This document shows, in pieces, positions 45,072-56,108 of a stretch of 64,000 bases of DNA. The stretch's first letter is position 1. Each line of letters starts with the position of its first letter. This stretch comes from Gracilaria domingensis. Taxonomy: Eukaryota; Rhodophyta; Florideophyceae; Gracilariales; Gracilariaceae. Below the pieces are notes generated by a model. It was not told where the DNA came from and searched no databases. It was given only the letters and a program-made list of their open reading frames with translations. The translations under genes were made by a program, and so were the position numbers. The stretch covers positions 1 to 64,000 of the forward strand of contig VCMS01000239.1 of the NCBI GenBank assembly GCA_022539475.1. The letters are read 5' to 3'.

Positions 45072-46068
45072 TCTAAAGAAAATTGATTATGTTGGCCACA
45101 GCAAACAAAAAATCGGCGTGCAGTTCCCTATTGTGACGAGATCTATTTTGCAAACAAAAATATTTTTTGAATGAAGAATAGAGCTTTTCATGACGAGCTC
45201 GATAATAGCAGTGGAACATTGTTAAATTGATGCTAACGTTATCAGTAGTTATACAAGACGTATTCTTGTATCCATTACCTGCAACCACTTTTTCCTTCAG
45301 TAATAGCATAATGTTCAATTTTGACTTAAAATCTCGTCATCCAGAAATTTTCCAAATGGAAATGGTCCATATATCCACAAAGTCTCATTCCACAATAATT
45401 TGAGATCGATTTCGTATCGAAGTCCGGCTGCCTAGAATTTGTGAGAAAAACAATCTTTGCTGAAAGGTTGTGGTTCTTGAATGCAAAAATCAACACCATC
45501 AACACTCATAAAACAGTTTGAAAAGGATTTCGAATTAAATCGAGAAAAAAATGAAAATTTCTGTAAGTTAGATCTCTTTAGAGTTCTTGTGAAGTATTTT
45601 CGGATTCTTACTGTATGTTTCATAGACAGTCTTCCTGTAGTATGCAAAGCACATTTCCGAAAGGTTTTTTGGTCCACTTGAAAAAGTGTTGCATTTGTAT
45701 GCTCTGTGTTGTATAGCTTCAAAAGCATCAAACCCCATAACAAGTGTTTTACCTCACAACGATTCAAAAGAGGTTGAAGTAATTTCCAAAGCACCACACA
45801 GTGGTCCGGTTCTACTCCGAACACTGCTCGAAAGCGTCTAAGAAAATAGTTGCTTGTGATACCTTGATTGTTCCCGGCAAGAATTGTGCTTGTAGCTTGA
45901 ACTACTTCTTCTCGAATGTCGCTCCGCAATGAGATATCGATGGCGCTGAAGACGACCTAGATACGTCATGAAAATTTTCCAATCGTAATAAGTAGAAGCC
46001 GCCGTTATTGTACCAGAGAACGAAGACTCCAATTTACATGAAGTACGCAACAACTCATTAATTACCAT
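45072..46068 (-). pseudogene. Harbinger-like DDE transposase relic
   Basis: The - strand frame 45432-45929 ends FMSVDGVDFCIQEPQPFSKD and CFSHKF, followed after a stop by AAGLRYEID...WIYGPFPFGKF. 45073-45318 has KEKVVAGNGYKNTSC and RARHEKLYSSFKKYF...F.FAVANI. This is the layout of PIF/Harbinger-type (DDE_Tnp_4-like) transposases: SVDGxD as first Asp, VADxGY as second (here AGNGY, the Asp lost) and ARHE with the catalytic Glu. Several stops and shifts show it is dead. The N-terminal piece 45838-46068 is in another frame. No terminal inverted repeats were found. Confidence 0.65.
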
Positions 46069-47351
46069 TTATAATCGATATGCGCTTTTAAGGACTGAAA
46101 GCCGCTTAACTGAAAATACAATACACACTACAATGCTCACTAGCGAGACGAGTATCGATATACAGTGGCATATCTAGGACTCAGTAAGTAGATAATAATG
46201 AGTATTTTGTCTTAGAAATGATAAAAAACAAAGCTTGGCAAAAAGAGTGTTCACATCAGTTGCCACATACACGTTTGAGGTACAAAAAACGTGCCTGCCT
46301 TTAAGATATTCTTACACATATGTTCGCAAACATTCGCGAATGTTCGTGAATGTTTGCGAACATCTTCTATATTTTCTCAAAGATAAAAATGTAATACACC
46401 TAGGTTTACTCAAAGAATTTTGAAATATAAAGCGTTAAACTTTGTTGTATTACTGGAATGTCATTGTTCAAGATTGAAAAAAACTCTTCTGTCCAGCACT
46501 GAATCGCAGTCTTTTATGGCTTCTGCTTTGTGCAGTGTAGCAGGCAGAAGATGAATTGAAATGTTCATTTTGAAGACAGGAACCAAGGTGTCTGCAACCT
46601 TTGGGGTGAAGATGTCGCCATATATCTAGCTGGGGCCTTTCCCGAAATAGGTCTTGGGCCACAAAACAAGTAAATTACATATTGTTCAAGTACATGTCTA
46701 GTTATTACCCTTCTCCTTCCCGAATATTTGCAGGAAGAGCCAATATTCATGAGATCAAAGTCCTTATTATAACAACATAAGATAGTTATTTATTGTCCTG
46801 TTTGGTTTGTGAAGAAATAATGAAAGAAAGCCTGTTGATCGACAAAATTGAATTCTTAGAGTCGAACCCTTCATGTAAAGTTCGCGCATTTAGAACCGAA
46901 CATATGTTTCTTTGACGTTCTCCCCAGAATAAGTTCGCGAATACTTTTCTGAAGTAAGTAGAGAAAGGTTCATTAAACAGAGTATATAATCTACAAATTT
47001 GCACGCGAAGCAGAAGTGTTGCTCTCTGCACTTTTAAGCCTTACATACAGATTTATAATGGTAAACATATCTTCAAATGAAAAGGGATATTGAACAAAAA
47101 GAATCAAAAATTTTGCGCTGAGAGGTTATCGTTAAGGAGGTGCATACCGAACAATAAGCAGAAGATATGCATGGTACGAATTTATTTTCTCATAGATATT
47201 CATCGCAATGGAATGCAATCAGCACTCGCTACTAGATATATTCCTCGTGCTGAATCTTATGCAACTATCGTTTTGAAAGCAAAAGAATACATAACAGTAT
47301 AGATTCTTGAAAATGACGAACATGGATTGTTCAAAATAATGCTCAAAATTT
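46069..47351. other. No gene recognised; AT-rich, contains a perfect palindrome
   Basis: No coding frame with recognisable content. The only clear structure is the palindrome at 46320-46363. Confidence 0.5.
46320..46363. repeat. Palindrome with perfect 16-base arms
   Basis: ATGTTCGCAAACATTC (46320-46335) and its exact complement (46348-46363) flank 12 bases that themselves repeat CGAATGTTCG-like words. Confidence 0.9.
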
Positions 47352-47717
47352 ATGCTTCGTACCTTACAAGTACGTTTGATGTCAAAGACGCTCTTCATTG
47401 CTTTGGCAACCGCTTGCCAAGACGTTCAGGTTTCTCAAGTCCACAAGCCTGTGCTCGAGAATGCCCACGCCTGTCCGCAAGACAAAGCGAAACGTCTTAA
47501 AGCAAATTCAAATGAGGCGAAGCTTCGCAAGATGAAACTTCAGAGTGGTGAGTTGGATGGTAAGGAGAAAGGTGAGCGTGTTCGGGATTCCGAACCATGC
47601 TTTCAAGAGCATAGGCTGGATACTTTTCAAGGTTGCTACAATCGATTGAAAGAGACTCTTGGCTTGCCACTGAAAGATACGGAATACTTTTTATTTGCAC
47701 ACAAATTATACTACTAA
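47352..47717 (+). CDS. Unknown ORF, possibly part of a decayed gene
   Basis: A 121-codon frame that is Lys/Glu-rich in the middle and ends KETLGLPLKDTEYFLFAHK. No family recognised. Thirty bases later the solo LTR at 47747 begins. Open frames of similar composition resume after it (49112-49657), so both may be parts of one gene disrupted by the insertion, though the frames do not join simply. Confidence 0.3.
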   Translation: MLRTLQVRLMSKTLFIALATACQDVQVSQVHKPVLENAHACPQDKAKRLKANSNEAKLRKMKLQSGELDGKEKGERVRDSEPCFQEHRLDTFQGCYNRLKETLGLPLKDTEYFLFAHKLYY

Positions 47718-47746
47718 CAAGTTTTCAGTCAGATCCAAAGCCAAGC

Positions 47747-49111
47747 TGTAGAGCAAAACGCCCTCGAGAGGGATGCACTGAGGTGCTTTTCATATTTCGT
47801 TAATCCGTTACCGGCTTGGACACCTCATGTTATGAGAGGCTACTGCGGCAATGACCGTGTTTTGGGGTATGCCTAGGAAGAGTGGTGTTTCTGCACACGT
47901 GTGTCTGAGCTGGCCCGATGCGGGGTGCGCCGTGGCAGGCCTGCCACTGTTTCACAGGTGTAGATCGTTGACCGGCAGCGCCGGATATTTAGATATTTTA
48001 TTTGATATTTTCAAGTGCCGTATATAGCTGGCGGCACCCGCCACCCTTGTACGGGAAGCAAACCTCGAGGAGGCTTCTGGTTCCGACTTTCTGGCCGCTT
48101 GCAAACGGTCTTCGTCCCTAACCTCGAAAACCGTCGCAACCTTGGGCTAGCCATCCAACCTCTACCACTGGAGAGTCCTAGACCGTCGTTACGGCATCTT
48201 TCTATTGTTTTACTGTTATTATTTCCGTCATACCTCTCTTGTAACTCTACCATGTGATACAAGTTTGGCCGACATTGTGTGGAAATATTTCTTGATGTCA
48301 CGAGTCAGTGCACCGCTGTGCGGCTCGTCTGTCGTTCGTTTTGCCCAATATCGTTGGCCTGGATATCTACACTCGCTGTGGCTCGCCGTGAGCATCCGGA
48401 TCTAGTGCCGGTTCTACGCCATCCTCCTTCGTAGATTGTTCAGTGCCTGTTGCTTGATATCGACTGGAATCTCGGTTGAGATCAATGTTTTCTTTTCTCT
48501 AGAAAGAAAACTATTTGAATTCGTGTATCTTGCGTAAGCTATCAAATGATTTGTGAAACTTGAAAGCTGCCGCAAGAGCTTTATGGATAGAGCTCCTGCA
48601 TTATGTTGGCTCATCGGGGAGGTGCCGGTTTGGCAGGTATACGGAGCTTCGCTTTATTAGTTAGGGAAGAGTGGTTACTGCTGATGCTCTGGATCATCAT
48701 CATTGTCATCATCAAAAGTAAAACTATTTTGTCCACATCGACTTCTTCGTCAAACTGCCTCAACAGGGAGGCCGTACTTGACTTCGAATGCAGCACCTTC
48801 GGGAGCCGCCACTGCGAGTAAGTAACAGTCGAAGCACAGCCCGGCAACGGGCCGGTTCGTCGATTGTCAGCCTGCTCGATCTTCTTCAGCGATTCTTACG
48901 AACCGCTTACCGACGATCAGTACAGTTGTGGGAACATCCTCCCGACTGCACGCCGAGAACGGGGCTTCCTGGATTTACACAGGGATCGTGTCAGCCCTAT
49001 CGGAGGATTCTACCACTGTCTCTATCCTTATAAACAGCAGGAAATGAACACTCTGCGGGTGCTTTTTCCGCGACGTGGCTATTATTTGCCTGCACGTGGG
49101 TTTGCACCATA
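47747..49111 (-). repeat. Solo LTR, - orientation, same family as 56109-56965, with a nested insertion
   Basis: Begins TGTAGAGCAAAACGCCC and ends GTTTGCACCATA, the reverse complement of the LTR at 56109-56965 with clear divergence (for example GGTTTGCACC against GCAAACCCGG). Flanks CAAGC (47742-47746) and AAAGC (49112-49116) form a one-mismatch duplication, so it is a solo LTR. It is interrupted at 48428-48937. Confidence 0.7.
48428..48937. mobile_element. Unknown 510-base insertion inside the solo LTR
   Basis: LTR homology breaks at 48427 and resumes at 48938, with CCTCC repeated on both sides (48423-48427 and 48938-48942). The inserted segment starts TTCGTAGATTG and ends TTGTGGGAACAT. It has no recognised coding or terminal inverted repeats. 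Confidence 0.5.
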
Positions 49112-49657
49112 AAAGCCTTGCCCCGCGAGCAAGTGTTGATCTGCGTAGAAACCAAGACATTATATCTAATTTTTCTGATTCGGGAGCCTCTGATGACGGT
49201 AATACTAATGAAAAACAGTATAGTTCTGTCAATTCTAATTGTTGGATGCTTTTTGATGCATTGGAATGGATGCCATTCTACATGCTTTCAGAGTGGAGAG
49301 AACCTCATTCAACTACTGAACGGATTCCCGTCGCAGTTCAAATGCCTTCTGGAATACAAAGCGGTGATTTCGACGTGCAAATGGTAAAAACAGAGTTTTG
49401 GAGATTACGGTACACGCTTTAAAAGCGATGATGATATTAAAGTTCTTTATGAAAAATGGTTTAATAATTCTTCCGTTAAGTATACGGATCATCATTCAAA
49501 AATGTGGGGATTCGAAGATGCTCTCAAGAACTCTGGAGAACACAAAATAGACAGAGTCCTATCAATTACAAATATTCCGCTGCCTTTCCCTGTTGAACCA
49601 CAATTTGAATCTGACAATCTGAGGTTATTGTGGATCTGTCTTGTTCCATATTTTTGA
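49112..49657 (+). pseudogene. Unknown decayed ORF, two frames
   Basis: 49112-49422 is open and reads DIISNFSDSGASDDGN...FDALEWMPFYMLSEWREP; the next 78 codons (49423-49657) are open in another frame with GFEDALKNSGEHKIDRVL and end PYF-stop. The composition is protein-like, but I recognise no family. It may be an old transposon or a host gene disrupted by the solo LTR at 47747. Confidence 0.3.
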
Positions 49658-49659
49658 AG

Positions 49660-50388
49660 TAGTAGTTGCAAACACCGTAAGACCGCGATGAATGGACGAG
49701 CATATTATCTTTTATTGGATATATGAGTCAACATCGCAGTAGTGGGTCTAATGGCAGAAGAATTGATCATGGATCGCACGCGCTTTCTCCCTCAATTGAA
49801 AGAGAATCGTCCATATAGGCTCACGCGCTAAACGCTCCACCATCGACAGGACCTCCTCGAAGACGTCGAGATAGGCCCTGGACAGGTGAAAGGCGCAGCC
49901 ACATTGAAGGTGGCCACGACTTTCACCGCGGCGAGCAAGACGAAAGCGAACGACTTGAACGGAACTGTTCAACGCCACGTCGCTGGCCGATGAAGCGGGA
50001 AGCGGCAGCAGGCGCGACGCAGTACCAGGCAGTGCCAACAGCTCCGGCAACGGAGCCGAAGGCGAAAACAGGACGGGCGGCGAAAGAGAAGACGAAGACA
50101 GAGCAACGACATGGCGACGTTCGTAAAGATCACACGAGGCAACATTCCACTGAGCTGCAGAGTACAAAACAAAAACATCAAAATTCCAACCATGCAGTAT
50201 ACTGAATTGTTCATATCCCCGGTACAGAACCTCATGAGTTATGCCACCCTCTACCTGCAGCAAGGCACAAATTCATGCCAGAGTTATACGTCCGGACATG
50301 ACTCAATTGGGGAACATATATCAGAAAATCCTTGATGGGAAAAGGGAAGCAATCCCCACTACACAAAAGATTCGTTTAAGGCCCAGGG
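49660..50388. other. No gene recognised
   Basis: It contains a GC-richer, purine-biased patch (49880-50110), open on both strands but with no domain or codon signal that I trust. Confidence 0.4.
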
Positions 50389-51748
50389 TGTGGTGCAAGC
50401 CTGGAAACGGGAAACACACACAGGACGTTCGAGATCCTGCTCCATGTTGGGATGGAAGTTCGGCTGCAGAGCCTCTGTTGCAACCGAGGATCTGGGTGTA
50501 AAGCCAGTAGTGGGCTGAAGTATAACCTACAGAGGTGAAATAGAGAACCCAGAAAGTTAGGAGAAACTCAGAAAGAATGGAGAAAAAGGTAGGGAAACTC
50601 GAGAGAGTGAACTGTAGACTCCGAGAGGAGGCGTAGCCCGAAAAGGGAAAGGGAAAGAAAGATCCAGAAAAAAAGGGAGTCGAGGGCCGTGTGCAAGCAG
50701 GCAACAGGCCCGAAAGACGGGAAAAACAAAAGAGAAACAACAAAAGAACCCAATACTGGGCCGGAAATATGTCCTGCAATCAGGAATAAGAAACAAACAA
50801 ATGGTCAACCCTCACTGGGTATTCAGAGATCCTAAGGCTTCCCAAGGGGAGTTTCCGCACTGATACCACTTGTGGTAACCCTCGATGTAGAATTTTTTGC
50901 ACCGGCAAGGGCAGCGACGAAAAGAGCCCACACTCAAGAGATGAGTCTCAAGTGTTCTCACTTCCGAGTGGCAGTTCTCGAAGGCGAGACTTGGTTGACA
51001 TTACTAAGTACTCGCGACGGCGACGTCGCGCTCACCTAAGTAGGTCTAAAGAAAGATTAAAATAACAGCATTAACTAAGCCTATAAGAAATTTTTGCGGC
51101 TTGCGGATCATGCGCGGATGTAAATTGGATGGTGTTTCAAAAATAGGAATGCGCTATGTGGTGGAACGGAGGATTAAAATGGCCTCGTATGACCTCATTT
51201 AGGGTGCCAAAAGGGAATGTGCTGTGAGTGTAAGAGGAGTGGGAAAGGATAGTGCAAGTGTTATAACGCACTCACAACAGCCTACCATGGAATGAGAACC
51301 ACTTCAGCCCACCCTCATATGACATTCACAAAACTGAAAAAATTGATAATTCAATATGCACCGTGCGAAAATGGAGGTCGCGCGGAAGGCTTAGTGAATG
51401 TAATATGAGGGTCTAAAACATCCGGTCGCCTTCATGTTGCGTTCACAATTTTGAAAAGTTTTCTTATAGGGCAAAGTAGTGCACACTTCATGAGGTCCAT
51501 ACAGGTGGATCAACCACTGTCAGGGTGCCTCATGGTACAATGCACACCTGCATACTACACACATCCGACGTGTCCAACACCATGCAATGGTTCCAAATCC
51601 ATTACACCTGTGCAGGTCAGTGGAAAACCAAGTGACTATTTCTCCCATAATAAAATGACATCCATGACTTCCCTACACCTTCATCACCCTGGTACAAATC
51701 CTTAAAGAAGTTAATAAAAACAAGAGACCCCAAACGGGTTGCTCCACA
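50389..51748. repeat. LTR of the Gypsy G family with a MITE inside
   Basis: Starts TGTGGTGCAAGCC and ends GCTCCACA like the G LTRs; about 964 bases after removing the MITE at 51079-51472. It is clearly more diverged than the 21482/35632 pair. Flanks CAGGG and CATAA do not match, so it is a solo LTR with a lost duplication or a remnant. Confidence 0.8.
51079..51472. mobile_element. MITE-like insertion, 394 bases
   Basis: The inverted ends GCCTATAAGAAA and TTTCTTATAGGGC bound a segment absent from the otherwise aligned G LTRs. The duplication appears to be only AA. Inner sequence holds a further imperfect inverted pair (GTGAATGTAATATGAGGG with CCCTCATATGACATTCAC). No coding capacity. Confidence 0.7.
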
Positions 51749-53989
51749 CATAAGCGTGTACCTTAATTTAACTGATTGCGTGACGTGCATTGAATTTGGG
51801 TTGCCTCAGAACACCTCGAGGGGGAAGCGATTGGTAAGGTTTTCATGAATTGGATTTGTGTCCACTGGAGACGCGTTTCTATTTTCGTCAGCAATAACCG
51901 CTGGATAGATCCCGTTGAAATTCCGTGCAAAGTGTACGTAACCCCCGAGCCTCAGAAAGCAGGTGGTAGACTGAACTCGTTTTGAGTTCCCTCCCGCTGT
52001 AGAAAATTGACAGGAAGAAATGATTTATGGATATTTTGTGAACCAGATGGTGAGCTAAGAACAAGGCTCCAGTAGAAATACTTCGTACAAAGAAAATGTG
52101 CGGATGGGAATGATCCATAAGGCAGAAGGCCTTGTGTACGTAACAATGGAATATGTACTCAGATCGCACGCTGGGTATATCTCGTTGTTCGTTAGTTACT
52201 AACAGACGAATCTAGGAAACCGGACTGGAATTGAAAATCCGAGTTCTCCAAAAATCAGTAACCTTGGCTCGGTTTACCAATTTTCAATCGACCCAACACT
52301 ATCATCTCCATTACTCTCACTAACCAGAAAAGAAAATAGAAACATCTTTTCTTTGCAAATTCTTTCTTCTCTTAGCGCAGTCTGCCCCTCTTTGCCACCA
52401 ACCGTTCTTTCTTATTTCTGTGTTACCGGCGACTTGAGTTTTTGCCATTTCTCAAACATTTGCTCTGTGTTTCTCTCTTCGTGGGTTCATTAGCAATTCG
52501 CGATTGTTAGAATCGTGGAAAATTATGAGGCTTTGTACAAACTTACAAAATTTTTCATTTGTAGTCCCTATCTCTCTTGTTTTACCATAGAAGTGCTCGG
52601 ACGTGTGTTTTAGTGACTTATTTAAGTTTTGGGGATTAGTATGGCAGCTTTTGGAAGTTGCGGCGCTTTGTGCTATTGCAAGACAATATGATCTTCATTC
52701 GATTATTTTTTGTGAGTTTTTCTTGCGACGAGGTCTGGTCTATCACAATGCTGTTTTGTTTGCTTTGGCACGCAACTGAGCTACATTTCTTTCTATTTTT
52801 CTGTGGTCTGGCACTCTCGGGCATCTCTTGTCTTGCTTTCCTCGGATTTGTCTCCACTCGCGCCGTTGTGTCTTGTTACGGAAAATGGTGTCTACAATAT
52901 TCAAATTTGGGCTGCGTTCGAAACATACGCCTATGATGATCAAAACGCAGAGGAATTTATACTAGGTAATTAAGTTTTAATTGAAAGTCGTATTAAAATG
53001 AATTTTTTAAGAAATTTTCTTTAAGTAAGATAATAACCTTTTATTGTCTTATATGAAATTTTGTACAACATGTATTGTTTTCAGGACATCAAGTTTCTCA
53101 TTTGATTAATTTTAATTACGATTGCACGCATTTGAGGTTGCGCATACAAGAAAACTTTTTATAATTTAAACAGCAGGTTTTTGATTTACCCATACCTAAT
53201 ATGGAACCACGTACAAATATAGTTGTAAGAATGGCACATTTTTGTATTTATTTCTTTCACAAATTGTAATTTGAATGCATTACAAAGCTTCTAAGATTTA
53301 TTTTTGGTTATTCTGTGTGTGTTATACCATGACGGTAACCGCACACTGTTTTTAACGACTATTTTGATAGATTTTTGTAGATGCCATTATTACAGAGTTT
53401 ACTTCACTCGTTCTTTGAAACCTACGTTACCGACTTTGTTTGAACTTTGTCGGCTCGTGTCTGGCTGCACTTCGCGCAAGACTTTCTAGGGCAGGCCAGG
53501 TCGTACCCCTTGATTTATACTGCCCCTCAAAAGAGGCTTCCATTTGAAACAAAGAGTACCGTGACAGATATCTAGCTTGTAAAGTCACTGGTAGCTATAA
53601 AAGAGACAAGTCTAGCTACTAACAGTGGGTTTTCGAGGAAGCGAAGAAGTTTAGATTTTCGAGGAATGAAGAAGTGGATTTATTTGAACGGGAGTGAGCG
53701 GAAGAATGATCTAATCAGCGATGACTTGGAATATCTGCATGCACTGGATTTATCACCGCTTCCCCGCCGTCGCTCGGCGTCGTCGTCTTCGATCGCGTCT
53801 TGCTCCGCTCTCGCACTGCGCGATCGACGGCGACGGATCTCTCTTTTCAATTTCCCTTCCCACCCGTTCCTGGGAGCAGTGCTGTCCTGGTCGGACACAC
53901 TGAATGCTCATTGTTGTGGTGTACGGTGTAGCAGAGCATAATGGGTCGTGCCCGCTCTGTGTCTCCCACCTTATCAAAACTTAAAGATC
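51749..53989. other. No gene recognised; AT-rich to 53500, then GC-richer
   Basis: 51749-53500 is AT-rich without coding signal. 53540-53640 resembles the promoter end of a Copia LTR (TATAAAAGAGAC then CTAACAGTGG, compare TATAAAAGAGTA and CTAACAATGG at 54200-54240). 53750-53940 is GC-rich and open on both strands, with no domain seen. Confidence 0.4.
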
Positions 53990-54282
53990 TTCTGTCATGG
54001 GAAGCAATTAACTTCTCCCGAGAAGCAAAAAGATCACAGAAGAATGTTCTAGAACACTCTAGAAATCTTTAGAACAACGTAGAAACAATTATGTATAGAA
54101 GTATATGGCATGATCTAGAACCTTCTATAGACGACTTCCACACTTTGAGATGTAGAAATCATTCATGTTTGTAGAAGTATCTAGACCTAGATCTAAGTAG
54201 TATAAAAGAGTAAAGCAGACTTCAAGCTCCTAACAATGGAGACCTCGAAGTCAGTCTTGTCAACTCAAAACAAATCTTAAAA
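53990..54282 (+). repeat. 5' LTR of Copia B (left edge uncertain)
   Basis: The segment upstream of gag ends CAAATCTTAAAA and is followed by the initiator-tRNA-like GGTTATGGGC. It contains TATAAAAG at about 54200 and a cluster of TTCTAGAA-like words. The left edge and the partner LTR were not found. Confidence 0.5.
54042..54054 (+). promoter_or_regulatory. Heat-shock-element-like site in the Copia B LTR
   Basis: GAATGTTCTAGAA is a perfect three-unit element (GAA, 2 bases, TTC, 2 bases, GAA). Further TCTAGAA and TTAGAAC words follow to about 54120. It lies about 145 bases upstream of the TATAAAAG box. Confidence 0.5.
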
Positions 54283-54292
54283 GGTTATGGGC
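54283..54292 (+). promoter_or_regulatory. Putative primer binding site of Copia B
   Basis: GGTTATGGGC is the exact complement of GCCCATAACC, the conserved anticodon-loop bases of eukaryotic initiator tRNA-Met. Copia A has nearly the same word at its site. Confidence 0.5.
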
Positions 54293-54388
54293 TTGTAGCC
54301 GCTACGGGCGCTACGAAATCAACATACACGACGTCCCTATTATCGCTCACATCTTATTCAATCAAATATAAACAGTTGCAACTACGAA

Positions 54389-56108
54389 ATGACTACATCG
54401 GAATCGGAAAAAATTTGAATCGATCCACTTAAAGAAGGTCAAGATTATGCAATATGGAAAATAAGAGTGGAAGCAGCTTGCAATTCAAAGGGAATCGGCG
54501 ACGTATTGGAGAACGAGTTTTGCCCTTCATCAAATGAAGATGCTGCAGCAAAGAGTTTAGCAGAACAGAAAAAGGCATCTGGAATAATAGTCATGGCTCT
54601 TTCAAATGAAGCTCTGCGCGTAGTACGCAGTGACATTCAAAACCCATGTGTTATGCTGCAAAAACTCGGAGAACGATATGACTCTAAGACCGCTGCATCT
54701 CGAATAGCGAAGATGACTGAACTTATCGCATTACGATACTCAAGTACTAAGCAGGATATGGGTAAGCATATAGAAAAGATGAAAGGAATTCTGGAAAAGC
54801 TCGAAGCCATGGACACAAAGATTCCAAAGGAATTAGCGATTGCAATTCTAATCTCTTCCATAGACGCAAGTGAGCTGATACCTATCACTGCCGCACTGAA
54901 AAACTTAACCGGTGACAATGCTACTTGGGATACAGTCTCAGCCAGACTTATCGAAGAACGAAAATCTGTGAATGCCAAACACAAACGATTAAAGCGGGCA
55001 CATACCGCGAAATCGTACTGTGACATTTGTAACAAAACAGGGCACGATACGGAACGTTGTTGGTTAAACCCGAAAAATCCCGACAACAGGATAAACGAAG
55101 TTAAACCTGAGGGCACAGGCAGAGACAAAACCGTAAAAGACAGACACAAAAGCTTCCTCACACGGAAAGAAGAAGGGAAATAAGATTCGTTCTGCAATGG
55201 CCCGAATCATGATTGCCAAAGTCGAAGAGGACAGAATGATGCTAGACTCAGGGACCACGTCACACATGACACCCTACGAAGATTCACTTCACGACGTGGA
55301 AAGCTGTTTGGTCTCTATCGCTCTGGGCGATGACTCGATCGTTCATGCTACCAAGCGAGGAACGAAAACAGTTGTGTGGAGTGCCAATGGGGAGGAAACA
55401 AAGGTGAATCTAAGCAATACCTTAAGCTCAGAAAGCCTAGCAATGAACTTGCTTTCTGTTCCTGCATTAACCGAGAAAGGTTTTTGTGTTCTATTCACAA
55501 AGAACAGGGCAATTATATTCGATGAAAAAGATAATTGCAGGCCTATTGAAGTAGCACCCAAGGATCAAGATGGTCTTTATTACACAAGCACAAGGAACAG
55601 TTGTTCTCTAACCTTTAAAAGAGAGCAAATTATGATGGCAAATCTGAAGCACTGGAACAGTGAATTTGACCAAACTTCTGTGTATGGCACTAGAATGTCT
55701 GCACAAAGTGTTAGCTCATCTGATTCGGAACTAATGGACACCAATGATGATGAACAATTTAATCACTCAGATTCAGGCAGCTCTTTCTCTCTATCAGAAG
55801 AACAGCCAGAGTCAGAACCTATTAACGCAACCCTGGATCTGACGGACTCTCACAAACAACTTGATACATACTCACTGCCCACGAATCACCAAAAAACGCA
55901 TCAAAATCTGAATGCAGCTCAAATTTGGCACAAACTTCTCCAACATGTCGGATCTGAGAGATCCATCAAGCAACTTCTCGCTGAAGGTACGTTACCCAAG
56001 CCAAAATTTGAAGAAAGCACATGTGCACCATGTGAGAAAGCGAAATACAAACGCTCTTATCGTGGAAGCGTGACAAATGCTACGAAACCCGGTTCACTAC
56101 ATGCAGAC
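54389..56108 (+). pseudogene. Copia B gag-protease-integrase N-terminus, truncated
   Basis: ATG 54389 is followed by an in-frame TGA at 54416-54418 and then a long gag frame to 55183, ending in the zinc knuckle CDICNKTGHDTERC. A shifted frame (55197-56108) has the intact protease core MMLDSGTTSHM, GAG-pre-integrase IWHKLLQHVGS, C-x2-C CAPC and the start of integrase SLHAD. There it is cut by the LTR at 56109; the rest of integrase, RT and RNase H is not in the window. The gag is similar to that of Copia A (EALRVV, ASRI.KM), so A and B are related families. Confidence 0.8.

Noticed and set aside
49748-50263. - strand 171-codon frame in a GC-richer patch
   Set aside because: Open on both strands because of biased composition; no motif and no homologous segment in the window.
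53666-53941. + strand 91-codon frame with Arg/Ser runs
   Set aside because: It lies in a GC-rich tract open in several frames next to an LTR; no domain.
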